From positions 799,317-863,316 of the forward strand of contig CAJSYZ010000012.1 in assembly GCA_910574455.1 (NCBI GenBank): 64,000 nucleotides of DNA. The letters are read 5' to 3'. How positions within the stretch are numbered: position 1 is the stretch's first letter; each line of letters opens with the position of its first letter. The position numbers and the translations under genes are program-made. Below the pieces are notes generated by a model, which did no database searches, had not been told where the DNA came from, and worked only from the letters and a program-made list of their open reading frames with translations. This DNA is from Trichaptum fuscoviolaceum. Taxonomy: Eukaryota; Basidiomycota; Agaricomycetes; Hymenochaetales; Trichaptaceae. Positions 40,143 to 50,354 of the stretch are shown here, piece by piece.

Positions 40143-41527
40143 CTAGTCTTTCTTTCCAGCCTTAGTCGCGGTATTGACCCGCAGCGAACTCGAGATATCC
40201 TTAGACAACTGGTAGATGATGAGAGTCGGTATGAGCAACCAAAGCCTGCCAAGAGAAATGAGTACCTTAGATCAAAAGGAAGAGATAAGTCTACATACCC
40301 ATTCGGAACAATCCAAAACCAGAAAAGCGTAAAAGCGTCATTATGACCGACAGCACAACCACCGCAATAATACTCCTGCAACCAATACAATACGGTCTTG
40401 CTGAGGGTCATCACCGCGCTTGCGAATCCAATGAGAGGTGCAGAAGGTGACGCAAGAACGTGCTGAGCATAGACATAGTATACGTTAAGCGCCGTCTCGA
40501 CAAGGTTCATGAATGCTAATACGCGAATGTGGTTAGTTGAATGTTCCATTGATTACGGTTACGACACTCATACATTGCGCGTTAGTGAAACCATCTCCTC
40601 TGTGATATGCCTCTACCCCGTAGACATAATCAACCTCTTGATAGATCTCATACGGCTTCCAGATCCAATGGAGATCTCCCCCCTTGAATGATCGAGGTCT
40701 AAGTTCATTATCAGTCCCGACTTGGTGTTTCAGATATTAAAATGAACGAACCTCATAAAGCAGTAGCTAGCATCCCAGAGTATTACTGGTGCTGTCAAAA
40801 GGAACCAAAGTGTTATCCAAGTATGCGCTTTCGGTGCCATAGTATTTTGTCCTGATCTCGAGGATCGCGTTGATGCCAACGAATCCGATGTCGCAGGCTG
40901 TTGGGGCGCGTCCAGGGCTGACAACTGCTGGCGTTCGGTAGTATCAAGCAATGTACGCGTCGCCGGGCGCGTCGTCGAGCCAAACAGCGAGGAAGGAGTT
41001 GAGAACGACGTGGGCAACAAATCGAAAAGTGAGTTGATGCTGGGAAACATCGGTAAACCGTGGGAATGCGATACTATTGATCCATCCTCGGCACCTCGGC
41101 GCCTGCGTAGCCCAGTGGAATGCCCCTCACCGCCGTCCAGCTCATGCTCGTCCTCGCTGTCAACATCGTCCTCGTCCTCGTCCTCGCTGTCAGTAACGTC
41201 CTCCTCGTCGTGAGCTGCATCTTCCTCCCATTCATCCTCTGCACCTTGCCTTCGCCTGTCTCTCTTGCCTAGTAGCAGTGCCTCGTTCTCGAAGCCTGGA
41301 ACACACGTGTTGGGAGGCAGCACCGGAGCGGCATGCTCGACGTATGACCCCCAAGCTGTCCTATCTCGCCGACCGCGCCTGCGATGCGCTCGAGCTATTC
41401 TGTGTCGCCTAACTCTTCTCGTTCTCGTGCTTGTGTTAAGGCTTTCCGGGCTTGACTCGGAAGCGCCATCTTTAGATGTGTGGTGTTGGGAGAAAAACTG
41501 GGCCACCAGCAGTGCTAAAACACTCAT
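40143..41527 (-). CDS. EXPERA/emopamil-binding-like membrane protein with 229-residue disordered extension
   Basis: The membrane part starts MAPKAHTWITLWFLLTAPVI (internal Met at 40840), followed by LHWIWKPYEIYQEVDYVYG, GDGFTNAQ, NLVETALNVYYVYAQHV, SKTVLYWLQEYYCGGCAVGH and a last exon LWLLIPTLIIYQLSKDIS, ending TKAGKKD. These His-Trp-Lys-Tyr-Asp elements and four to five helices resemble EXPERA (sterol isomerase/TMEM97-like) proteins. The function is unproven. Upstream of Met 40840 the frame stays open for 229 codons to Met 41527, encoding a hydrophobic start (MSVLALLVAQFFS), Arg-rich and Asp/Glu-rich runs and Ser/Thr-rich text. Either start is possible. The gene sits between paralogs A and B, divergent from B with a 530-base gap. 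The family call is moderate. Confidence 0.68.
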
Positions 41528-42057
41528 TTCTTGAGATTTAAAGCCAGGTGGAGGTCTTCAGCTGAGTAGAGATACTGACAGTGCTCGTTGGTGCTTCGCA
41601 GGCTTAATCAGTGAAGTTTCAGCACTTCATCGCGCTATATACCGTCATCTTGAAGGACGCGCAATTGCTGCAAGGCATCAGCATGCCCGTGCGTCCCCTT
41701 TCACTTCGCACCAATGTGCGTTTCATTGATCTCTTACACTACTGATCGTTGAGGTGCGTATCAATGTGCGTCTCTGTATGCACGCTGTATATATGCGTCT
41801 AAAGTGACGTCTATTTAGCCGATACAGTAACATGCGTAATTCTCACCGCTTATGCGAGGCTTTCTGTTCGTTCCGAGTGTGCAGAACATACTTACCATAC
41901 GATGAAGACGTGGACAGTGAGTGCTGAAACTTGGCCTCGTGCTGGGTATATGCTCTAAGCTCGGGTAAACTTGAATTCGACAGAGTTCACACTCCGCTCG
42001 ACGCGACGCGCCCGGGACGCGTTCTATTTCAAACGGGACTCACCTCAAACAAACACC
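41528..42057. other. Bidirectional promoter region
   Basis: The 530 bases lie between two divergent starts (EXPERA-like gene and paralog B). Nothing else was recognised. Confidence 0.6.
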
Positions 42058-43610
42058 ATGGAGGCAAAACTCAAAGAAGAACTACGCAAAGTTCGTGACC
42101 GAGAGAAGGATCACAAACTGGTACATCCCTGAAGATCGTAAGCTGTCGGAATCAATAACTCACTGTTTTACGTAGAAAATCGCAGAGCAAGCCAGGAATA
42201 TTCGCGCCTTGAAGGCAGCCATTTCTGCTCTCATCCACGACAAAGCAGGCCAGAATGATAGTGAGACGGAAGTCGCATCTGTCAAGTCCGAGACTTCCGT
42301 TGCAGATAAGGAAGATTCCAAGGAGGACGTTAAGTTGACGGACGATGACAACAGTGAGGACGAGGATGCTCACGAGGCCGCAGAACCGGAAGAACCTCAG
42401 GCTATATGGGACTCTAATGATGATGTATATCGGTGTGCCGAATGCTTCTTTGAAGTACCATATGATAGATGCCGCTGCGGTAGAGTTTATTCTATAGATC
42501 GCGTACGTCTGCTGTTCACGCTTATGAGAATTGCAAGCTCACAACAGCTCAAAGGATGACCCATGGGACGACCACTTCAGAAGTGTCGTGACAGACCACG
42601 CAAGCTTGAATCCTGACAGGCACCTTGCCCCGCGCGGAGACACCCCGCTCCGCGAAGTGCCCGATCCCACCGACGTACCCAAAATTTACGCGAACAGACG
42701 AGGCGAATACCATGCTCTTCTGCAGCGTGGAGCTACACGAGAAATGTGCAAACAGTTTGAGCTCGAGTTCTCCGACAGAAAAGGGATAGTCGCTTGGGCG
42801 GATGACGATCTCTTCGATGCGTTCTCGGGGCCTGGGATGAAAGAAGGCGATCGCTGGAAGATCTATCTCGGGCGGCGCATCGAACTCGAAGAAGCGGACT
42901 TTGATGGCTCGGAGTTCATCGAAAACTTGCTCGAAGAAGTCCTCCTGTTCCCCTTGCATGTGCGCGAGGAGGCGCACCGGTCGGAGAGGTGGATTACGAC
43001 GGAAGAGGAACCCGGGATCTGGGCTACACGGCCGGCCGTGGCAAGGGACACGGACGCACAGAAGACAACGCGGAGGGTCAAGCGCTCCGATAGCGAGCTC
43101 GTGGATGAGGATGATTATGATACCGACATGGCGGAAGCCGACGCGGGCTACGTGACCGACTTAGAATGTGCTTCAGTCAGGTCTTGGGATCCGGTATATG
43201 CCGCAACAGAAGGTATTCGCAGTAAACCCAAGGAAGAGTATGACGAGGAGTATGATGATTACGATGAGGAACAGGAACAGGGGGGAGGACAGGAGGTAGT
43301 AGAGGAGGATGTCGTGGATGCGGAAAAGGAGGAGGGGGAGGAAGAAGAAGAAGAAGACAACAATCCAACCATCAGCCGAGAAGTATACGAGACAGTCGAT
43401 GACGACTCCGAAGGAGAGGATGAACTCCAAGAAGATACGGACCAGGAGGTGGAAGCCTTGCCCTTGCATGTTGCATGGGACGCATTTACGCCAGATGCGG
43501 AATATGACTCGGAAGCTGATGAGGGCTTTAAAACCGACTCGAGCTCTCCTGACAGCGACTTCGATCCTCAGGAAGAGCTAAGTGGAGATGAGTTTGTCCT
43601 TCGTAAATGA
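42058..43610 (+). CDS. Paralog B: coiled-coil, Cys-pair and acidic-tail protein of unknown function
   Basis: Same three-exon architecture as paralog A. Exon 1 reads MEAKLKEELRKVRDREKDHK; exon 2 starts KIAEQARNIRALKAAISAL, then Lys/Glu/Asp-rich text and DVYRCAECFFEVPYDRCRCG, in which the second Cys pair is CxC rather than the CxxC of A. Exon 3 begins DDPWDDHFRSVVTDHASLNP and keeps the core: RGATREMCKQFELEFSD, GIVAWADDDLFDAFSGPG and DRWKIYLGRRIELEEAD. The tail from about 43190 is acidic with Glu runs and ends SGDEFVLRK at 43610. No lesion seen. The pair is arranged as inverted copies facing away from the gene between them, so it is probably an inverted duplication with divergence, or a conserved clan. 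Function unknown; being intact argues for selection on both copies. Confidence 0.78.
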
Positions 43611-43950
43611 TATTTCATGGAATGTCCAAATTTAAGTCTATCTTGCCTGGATTTCTTGATATATACCAGACGTCTTTAATTCATTACAAGCTGTGTAAAT
43701 AGAAGATAATGTTAATTGAATAGGTGATTTCTCTCTCTGTGATACTCTACATCAGAATTCATACTGAAATCCCGAGTCATCTATGTACACTCTCGATGAA
43801 TACCTACAACCTTCATTTTTCTTAAAAGACGTCCTCCGACGTTCCGGTCACTGTCTCGGGTGTGACGATTTTTTACGGGACCAGAAGTTATACGCAAGCG
43901 TGAAGCTCGCGCCTACGTAAGGACCAAGCTGGCCAATGCTCACAGCATCT
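43611..43950. other. Intergenic, no gene seen
   Basis: 3' flank of paralog B and of the tannase pseudogene; AT-rich, nothing recognised. Confidence 0.6.
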
Positions 43951-45110
43951 TTACCCCAGAGGCAGTGATTCAATATTGTACCAGAGCATCCGGCAGAAGA
44001 CAGAAGACAGCCTGAGGTCTGAGGCGAGATTATATAACTTCATTCTTTGACTCCTGGAAACCACAATACCTCCGCTGCCAGTGCAAATGACACCAAGGTC
44101 AACCCCAGCAAGGTGATAGACATCATCGAAAGTGAAGTTACTGAGGTCGTAGCTTGCACCGTCATATCTGTCAATGAGATAGAAGTCAAGCAGTGTGACA
44201 TGCCGAATGAAAATGTCGGGCATACCTCCGTCTAGACTGATAAGATCAATTAAATAGCCTCCGATGCCGCTTCCTCACCCGGGGAGTCATATCGAGAGCG
44301 CCTTACGTGCCATAAAGCGAAGTGCATATCTTACGCAGTATGCATTCCGATCTGCGGCATCCGTTGTGAGCCAGTTCACCCTTTTCTTAGCATTGAAATG
44401 CTTCTGGCCGGAACTTAAGGCTAGCATCTCGGTTGGCATTTGGCATTCTGAGTGGTCAGGGAGATCATCATCTTCTACCCAAGGTAGCTACTCCAGCCCA
44501 GGGGCCGGCAACGATGCCGTCAAAATCCTCCGAATAATGCGAAGCTGCAAAGACGCCCTAGCGACCTCCCGCACTACATTTGAGGAAGTAGTAGTCCGGA
44601 ATGACCGACCACAGAAGTGCTCGACGATCTGTTTGCCGATCGCCGTTTCAACATGAATAACGTCGTCAAGAATCTCATTGTTGTTCGTTCTGGAAGTGTG
44701 TCTCAGATCACAGTGTCCCTTTTCCAGTCCAGCGACAACAAAGTGAGCCATTCTTGTATATCTATACCATGAGCCTGAGAAACGCTGATTATCTGGAGGG
44801 GCGTCTGATGCACTGAGCTACTCACAAGACAATCAATGGAAACCCGTGTCCAAGTGCTAGAAATGGACGCTCTGGTTGCAGAGCAGTCAACCATTCGCAA
44901 CTATTGCTAACTCCAGATGTATCCAAGTTTAGACGCGGCAAAGTGAAATCTCCAGTCTGCCAGCACCCAGCTCCTGTGGGATACGAGGGTGCATAAGATC
45001 TTCGAACCAGTTTAGTACATCCAGAATACATAATTGTTGTGTTGGGTAGATTGATATTACCCTTGAGAGATGCATAAGCAGATCCAGTATCCAGGACGAT
45101 CTGCTCTTAC
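43951..45110 (-). pseudogene. Decayed tannase/feruloyl esterase
   Basis: Read on the minus strand, pieces align in order to the intact esterase at 25.3-27.3 kb. NINLPNTTIMYSGCTK near 45050 matches its NLNLAHTTVLD segment. ALQPERPFLALGHG near 44860 matches DWNGRFLALGNG. HVETAIGKQIVEHFCGR near 44650 matches HTETVVGKQLVKSYYGR. SHYSEDFDGIVAG near 44540 matches LHYPEDFDGIVAG. DLSNFTFDDVYH near 44140 matches FNHYGLDDIYN. The nucleophile region reads CSAGGR followed by an in-frame stop where the intact copy has Gln. Frame changes occur between the pieces, and the Asp/His part is lost or unrecognisable. The copy is therefore a pseudogene, inverted and about 17 kb from the intact gene. It could be a local duplicate or an independent member; divergence suggests an old one. 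Confidence 0.75.
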
Positions 45111-45939
45111 TAGTAGTCGCTCGCCAATCGAACGCATTCGCACATTGGCAGTAGCCATGGTCTGCAAAAATTTGGTGACTAAGAACAAATCAGCTTCCAG
45201 GTCGAGTTTCCTCGTCGGTATCTAGCAGCTTCTCCTGACTCAATACATATCCTCTTCAGCGTGGAGTGAGATCAAATGAACTTCAACATTGTGCATTAAC
45301 TTGAAGGAAGCAAAACACCCACATTTTATGCCACCGCCCAATCACCGAATCTACACACTCTTTGAGAGATTTCCCTATCCTCTCTACTTCTTCGTCATAT
45401 TACTTCGCCTGGGGATGCAGATTAACAGTTTCGTGGATAGTAGCTCAGTGTGGTCATAATCAAGAAGTTCGCTCGGCTGTCCCTTAGGCTCAGTATGGAG
45501 GAATAAGTAATACTTTAATTACGTAATGATTCCTCAGGCTTGTCTCAGACTCAGGACGGTGTACTCCTCTCCACGCTTTCACCATTGGACGTGAGTCTCT
45601 GATGAAACTATCGGTAAGTTAGCAATGTCCTGTCATTGTTATAAGCTGAAAATCTGCATACTGCTCAGGTGGATCTCGTCAGTCATGTCACTACCGATAC
45701 CTTGACCATCATCATTGTATGTAAGCCCTGAGTCAATGTCACGTCAACTCTCAGGCTAGAGCTTCATCATGCTCAAGAGATTTTTTTACTAGTAGTAGTA
45801 GTAGCGCTTGACTCCAGCGTCTGTCTGATGCCATCTTACACCGATAAGAGCGGCGATAGGCAGCATGCTTGTCGCCTCTCTGACTGATCACAGATACATC
45901 GCCCTCGCGCTTGAACCTCTCCAGACCCGCAGCTCTCAT
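45111..45939. other. Intergenic, no gene seen
   Basis: Short open frames only, with no recognisable motif. A short AGT/TAC-rich stretch lies near 45790. Confidence 0.55.
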
Positions 45940-45958
45940 CCCCCCCCCCCCCCCCCCC
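45940..45958 (+). repeat. 19-base poly-C homopolymer
   Basis: Nineteen consecutive C on the plus strand, 20 bases before the ATG of the Zn2Cys6 remnant. Such runs are prone to length variation and sequencing error. Confidence 0.95.
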
Positions 45959-45977
45959 TTACAGAAATTCGGACAGA

Positions 45978-46252
45978 ATGCCCACTCTAGAAGGATTGGC
46001 TGCAAACCCTCCTTCAACACCATCATCCAATGGGGCAGCCGCTCGGCCTGCCGGTGGTGGTAAAAATAAGCGCCAATCTGCTTGCACCTTCTGTCAAGAC
46101 AAGAAATTGAAGTATTGTACGCAGAGTTCTTTTCATCGGATAAAATCTCACTGTATCCAAGTGCAATAGAAACGATAACGTTAGTGTGACGAAATGTTCT
46201 CTCTGCAACGTCCGTCGCAAATCGTGAAAGATGCCTGCGATAAGTGAATGAA
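45978..46252 (+). pseudogene. Remnant of Zn2Cys6 transcription-factor N-terminus
   Basis: An ATG at 45978 opens MPTLEGLAANPPSTPSSNGA, then Gly/Lys text and ACTFCQDKKLK, the first half of a Zn(II)2Cys6 zinc cluster. After an apparent intron the sequence reads TKCSLCNVRRKS in another phase, resembling the second half (KCxxCxxRR), but a stop codon stands where the sixth Cys is expected. No consistent splice phase restores the third Cys, and no downstream regulator domain was found. It is best seen as a broken gene, though a mis-read splice site is possible. End coordinate approximate. Confidence 0.5.
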
Positions 46253-46763
46253 ACTCGTTTTGTTTTGTTTTGAACGTAGCTCATTTCTCATAGGTAAACT
46301 CATCTCCGTTTGGGAACAACGAAGTCCTCCGGTTTTCTCAAGTTGGAAGAGTTGTTGGACCCGTAAATATTATACTCATTGACAAGATTCTATATTTCGC
46401 TCTCTTGGACTCAGAAATTGCGTATAAATGTAATCTATGATGCTGATGTTACAGTATGTCAATACATCACTTTAACCCCAGCGCAGTCTAAAGTTAGATC
46501 ATTTGCACCACTGTATCATACACGCATAGGTGTGCTCCAGCTTCTGTAGTGCTGCGCTCTGATGCACCTGCCAGGCCTAACAATACCTCTTCATACTGCA
46601 ATGCATTATATTATGACGTTGAGCACCATGATCGCGCATAGTTGCTGAAGGGAGTCAGCGCATCTCCTCTCGCCATTGTGCACGTTAGCTACAAGCGTAC
46701 TAGTCTTCAAGGACTCTTACACAGTTTCTAGATGTGGTGTACATAGGGGCGTCAACGCGAACT
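46253..46763. other. Intergenic, no gene seen
   Basis: AT-rich, nothing recognised; includes the promoter side of the type I membrane protein. Confidence 0.6.
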
Positions 46764-48088
46764 ATGGCGATCCATTGGAAACGTCTTCTTGTATCGTTCT
46801 TCTATTTGCAAGAATTCGTGTATGCTCAGATAACGACCGCAGCTGTCTGTGGGTCCGACTTTCTTTGGGTAAGAATCCCATCTTGCCAATCGATTCCGTC
46901 AGTAGTGACATATCCATTTTGCAGATGAACAATCCAAGAAATCAGACGCCATGCCTTGTCGCTGCTTACCTGGAAGGAGTCTGTAGCAACAATAGTGAGT
47001 TCTGGGACCTTTTCCGTATAGATAACCAGTTTCCTGTACTAAACCCACTTCATTAGCCGTCAGTCTGCCGTCGATCACTCCGCCACAAAGATATAATGGT
47101 CCCAGCAATGCAAACGGCTGTCAGTGCAACACAGTTTATTACTCACTCATTGCTGCTTGTGAGCTATGCCAGGGCTCTGTGATTCAGTCGTAAGATCTTT
47201 TTTTTCGCGTCGCCAAGCATGTTCTTATTTGGCATAAATCAGATATGCGGCTTTTTCTGAAAATTGTGGAGACTCTGCGCGGGAAAGGTCTGTGACTATG
47301 AATTGATTTGAGCTATAGTATGAATAAACGAGCTCAACAATTGTTTGTGCTTCGCAGCTCGTCTTCTGAAACCCCACCGGGAACAGCCATCCCACAATGG
47401 GCTTACTTGGACATCTCGAAGGTACGCGCACCGGCACCCCAGATTTCAAGCGAGGCCCGTATTTGACAGGGCTTCGCAGACAAATGACACATTCAGCGAA
47501 GCCGACGCCTTCCAAGCGGCGACTTCGCACACGCACGGTCCATCGGAAGTCATTTCCGCAACTCTGGGCGGCGCGATTGGCGCTCTGGCGGTGGTCCTTG
47601 TGCTCGTCCTCTATTACTTTCTTCGTATACGCAAAAAAGAGCGCATTGAGGAGAAGATCACGCCATTCGTACTGCAAGAAGAGGGTATCGAAAACATGCC
47701 TCAGAGGCGACATCGCCGAGAACATCGGGGGGCAGAAACGGATAATGGGCGTAGCAACACCAGAGATCGCTTAGTGGCGACCGGCCGGCGGGCGTTGGGA
47801 GCGATCTCGCCCTACTTCCTCTCCTCCTTGACCTTGATTGGTTCCGGGTCCGGATCTGCACACAGCGAAGGTGATCGTCATGAAAATGTTCGCGGCAGAG
47901 GCGAAGGGGCACAGGAACGTCCAGCTTTAACGATCCTCCAGCAGGCAGAGACAGCTAAAGCTGAGCGACACAGGGCAAGCAGGGGCGGGGTACGCGCAGA
48001 TCCTGATACCGTACAATGTGTTCCACCCGTACGGAAAGAGAGGATTACTCAATCAGGGATGGTCGGAGAACCGTCGGGAGCTATGTAA
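46764..48088 (+). CDS. Secreted/type I single-pass membrane protein with Cys-rich ectodomain
   Basis: The start MAIHWKRLLVSFFYLQEFVY followed by AQ is a likely signal peptide. Ectodomain exons read NQTPCLVAAYLEGVCSNN, then PPQRYNGPSNANGCQCNTVY, YSLIAACELCQGSVIQS and AAFSENCGDSA. The PPGTAIPQWAYLDIS block precedes a Ser/Thr-rich stretch. One transmembrane helix, ATLGGAIGALAVVLVLVLYY near 47590, is followed by the basic stop-transfer FLRIRKKER and a cytoplasmic tail of about 155 residues rich in Arg and Glu, ending EPSGAM at 48088. This architecture (Cys-rich N-terminus, NCxx repeats, one helix) is widespread and uncharacterised in agaricomycetes. It is likely a cell-surface sensor or adhesin-like protein; no enzyme motif. 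The phase fits at each of the five introns, so the model is fairly firm. Confidence 0.72.
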
Positions 48089-50354
48089 ACAAAGTCGCCG
48101 ACCAATGTTGGGAGATTAGCTCACCTAGAAAAGGCGCAATTCCTATCGAAAGCGATTCACAAAAAATTGCGTGATGAACCCCATATGAGATGATCGACGA
48201 ACTTTTACACCTTCCATATAGCCTGTAGGGCTTGATTAGTAAATGATAAAATGGTGGAAGGAACGGAGGACTTACTCCTATGTGCGGTATCAATAAAAGA
48301 CATTGTATTTTGTACTTTCGGAGAGCCTGTAGGTCAGATTTTCTTAGCGTGTAGAATAGTACTTTCCTTACATCTTCCGTAGTTCGACAGTGAAAAGTGC
48401 TTCTATTCTCGCGCTCAACAAGGGTAAGCCGGTTTTCCGTGGTGAGCTATCGTTCATGTCGATTCGGTCTCCCGGGAAGCCGAGAGAAGGAGTTTTGGGA
48501 AGAAGGTCTGACACCACATGGAGATGCCAGAAATTAGATAGACCAGTCAGACAAAAGAATGGAACTACCGAGCATAAGGCACGCCGAGAAATTTCCTTCC
48601 AACCACTGGATGGCAGTCTTCAGTGTATCGGCGCCTGAGATGGTAGAGATACGAGATGAGAAGTGGGGTGGTGCTAAATGAATTCATTGAGCGCTTTGAT
48701 GATCCGTACCTCGGTTCCTACTAAACGACGCATTCCAAGTTGTTGGAGCGGGACGACAATCTCCATGAGAGACATAAGGAGATTAATATAGAGATTCCAC
48801 GATTGCGGTTCTTTCGTTGAGCGTTCGGCGTTAAATATATGTATATCGGAAACGTGCAGGACGTGTTTTGTCTTCAATTACCGGATAAACCTGTCTGTAC
48901 TCAAGGAGGATGATGAAAATAGACTATCAGTTGTCAAAGTCATACAAGTATTGTTCATTTCTCTGAGCAGATATATTAGAAGCGAGTTCAGTATTGGACA
49001 TACCTCAGAACGAGAAAGAAACAGTCAATGAGCGCATTAATTATTGCTGCTTGTGAGTCTTGCACTGAAGCCGGTGGGGAAAAAAGAGCTTCAACATGAA
49101 ATCGAGTGAAACGTAGTAAAAGATAAGATAAGATAACTTGAAGACTCGGATGCGTTGAGGGCCGGTCGCTATATCCTAAATAGGAACGTGGTGCCGCCGA
49201 TGAAATCTAAAACATACTTCTTAAACATGTACCATCACCATCGCAACAAAACACCCAGAATCTGCGATATTATATTCCTCAAACGAAATCTCACTGTTTG
49301 AAAATATTCTCAACAAGTGCATCAGCCATGATCAACTGAAGATCAGCATTCGGCACTCCATGTGATTCGTCTTATAGCCGAGATTAGGTATCGTCATTCT
49401 TATTCTTCTATCAACTACTCATATCGCCTATTTCTAACCGTACATCTGAGTAATGCTTCTGTGGAAGGACCATCAATGAAAGAAGGCGTCTTAGAAGGAG
49501 AAGAAGAAACGCTTGTATGAGTAACTCATTGTCTACTCTCGCCGTTTGCCTTCTACCTCTTTTCAAACCTCGAAGATCCAGAAGATCTCTCCGGCAGTAC
49601 GAATATTACTGAAAATCATCAAATCCAGGGGGCGATAAGAATGGAACATTTGAAAGGCTTGAAACGTACGATCCGGTCTTTGCTGGTAAACCCGGAGCCC
49701 GAAACACCGATGCAATCAAATTATCACCGAATATCGTGTCATGAAACGTTTGACCTTCAGCTAGCCATTCCCTCGACCGACTTTACTATTGAACAAAAGC
49801 CACCTCAAGTATGAGGAATGGAACTTTGGGTTATAGAAAGGAGCAGCATGAGAACTTCTGTAACGACTGAAGAAGCCAGGTATTCCGGAATCCGCGCTGG
49901 GAAGGGAAGGATGCAGGTGCTATTTCGAGCCAAGACATACAAAGACAGTCTAGCGCCAATCGGCATTTACAGTCATTTATTCATTCCGTCAGGCCTTCAC
50001 GACCGTTTTCGAAGCGTAAACCCCGCATGATCTCTGCCCGAACGGATTTGTTTTTCTCGCAGGGCGGGCACCCAAGCGCTTAGGTTAGCAGCCTTATAAT
50101 GGCACCGCCGCATAATTCAGGCCAGCCTGTTTGGCCTCCCCTCTCTCAGACGCTTCCCTGCTTCCTGCCAGGCTGTCCAAGACGCGGACGCGATTGATCA
50201 TAACGCGCTCGGAGTGGGGTGTGGCGACCCTTCGGGATGGACCCAGCACTGACGCCACATGAGGCTACCGAGATAGCTGGCCACTTGTGTGTAAACAATC
50301 CCTGTCTTTTATTCAATCGCTTATGATGAATTGGTCAATAGACTGGCCGCCAAA
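48089..50354. other. Long gene-free stretch
   Basis: Over 2.2 kb without a supportable gene. Open frames at 48390-48638, 48674-48877 and 49818-50030 show no motif or splice context. The right end near 50040-50290 is GC-rich and could hold a 5' exon of the following gene. Confidence 0.55.

Noticed and set aside
43173..43469. Minus-strand hydrophobic open frame (LLLFRIHDILLYYLL-type)
   Set aside because: Complement of the acidic tail of paralog B; a shadow.
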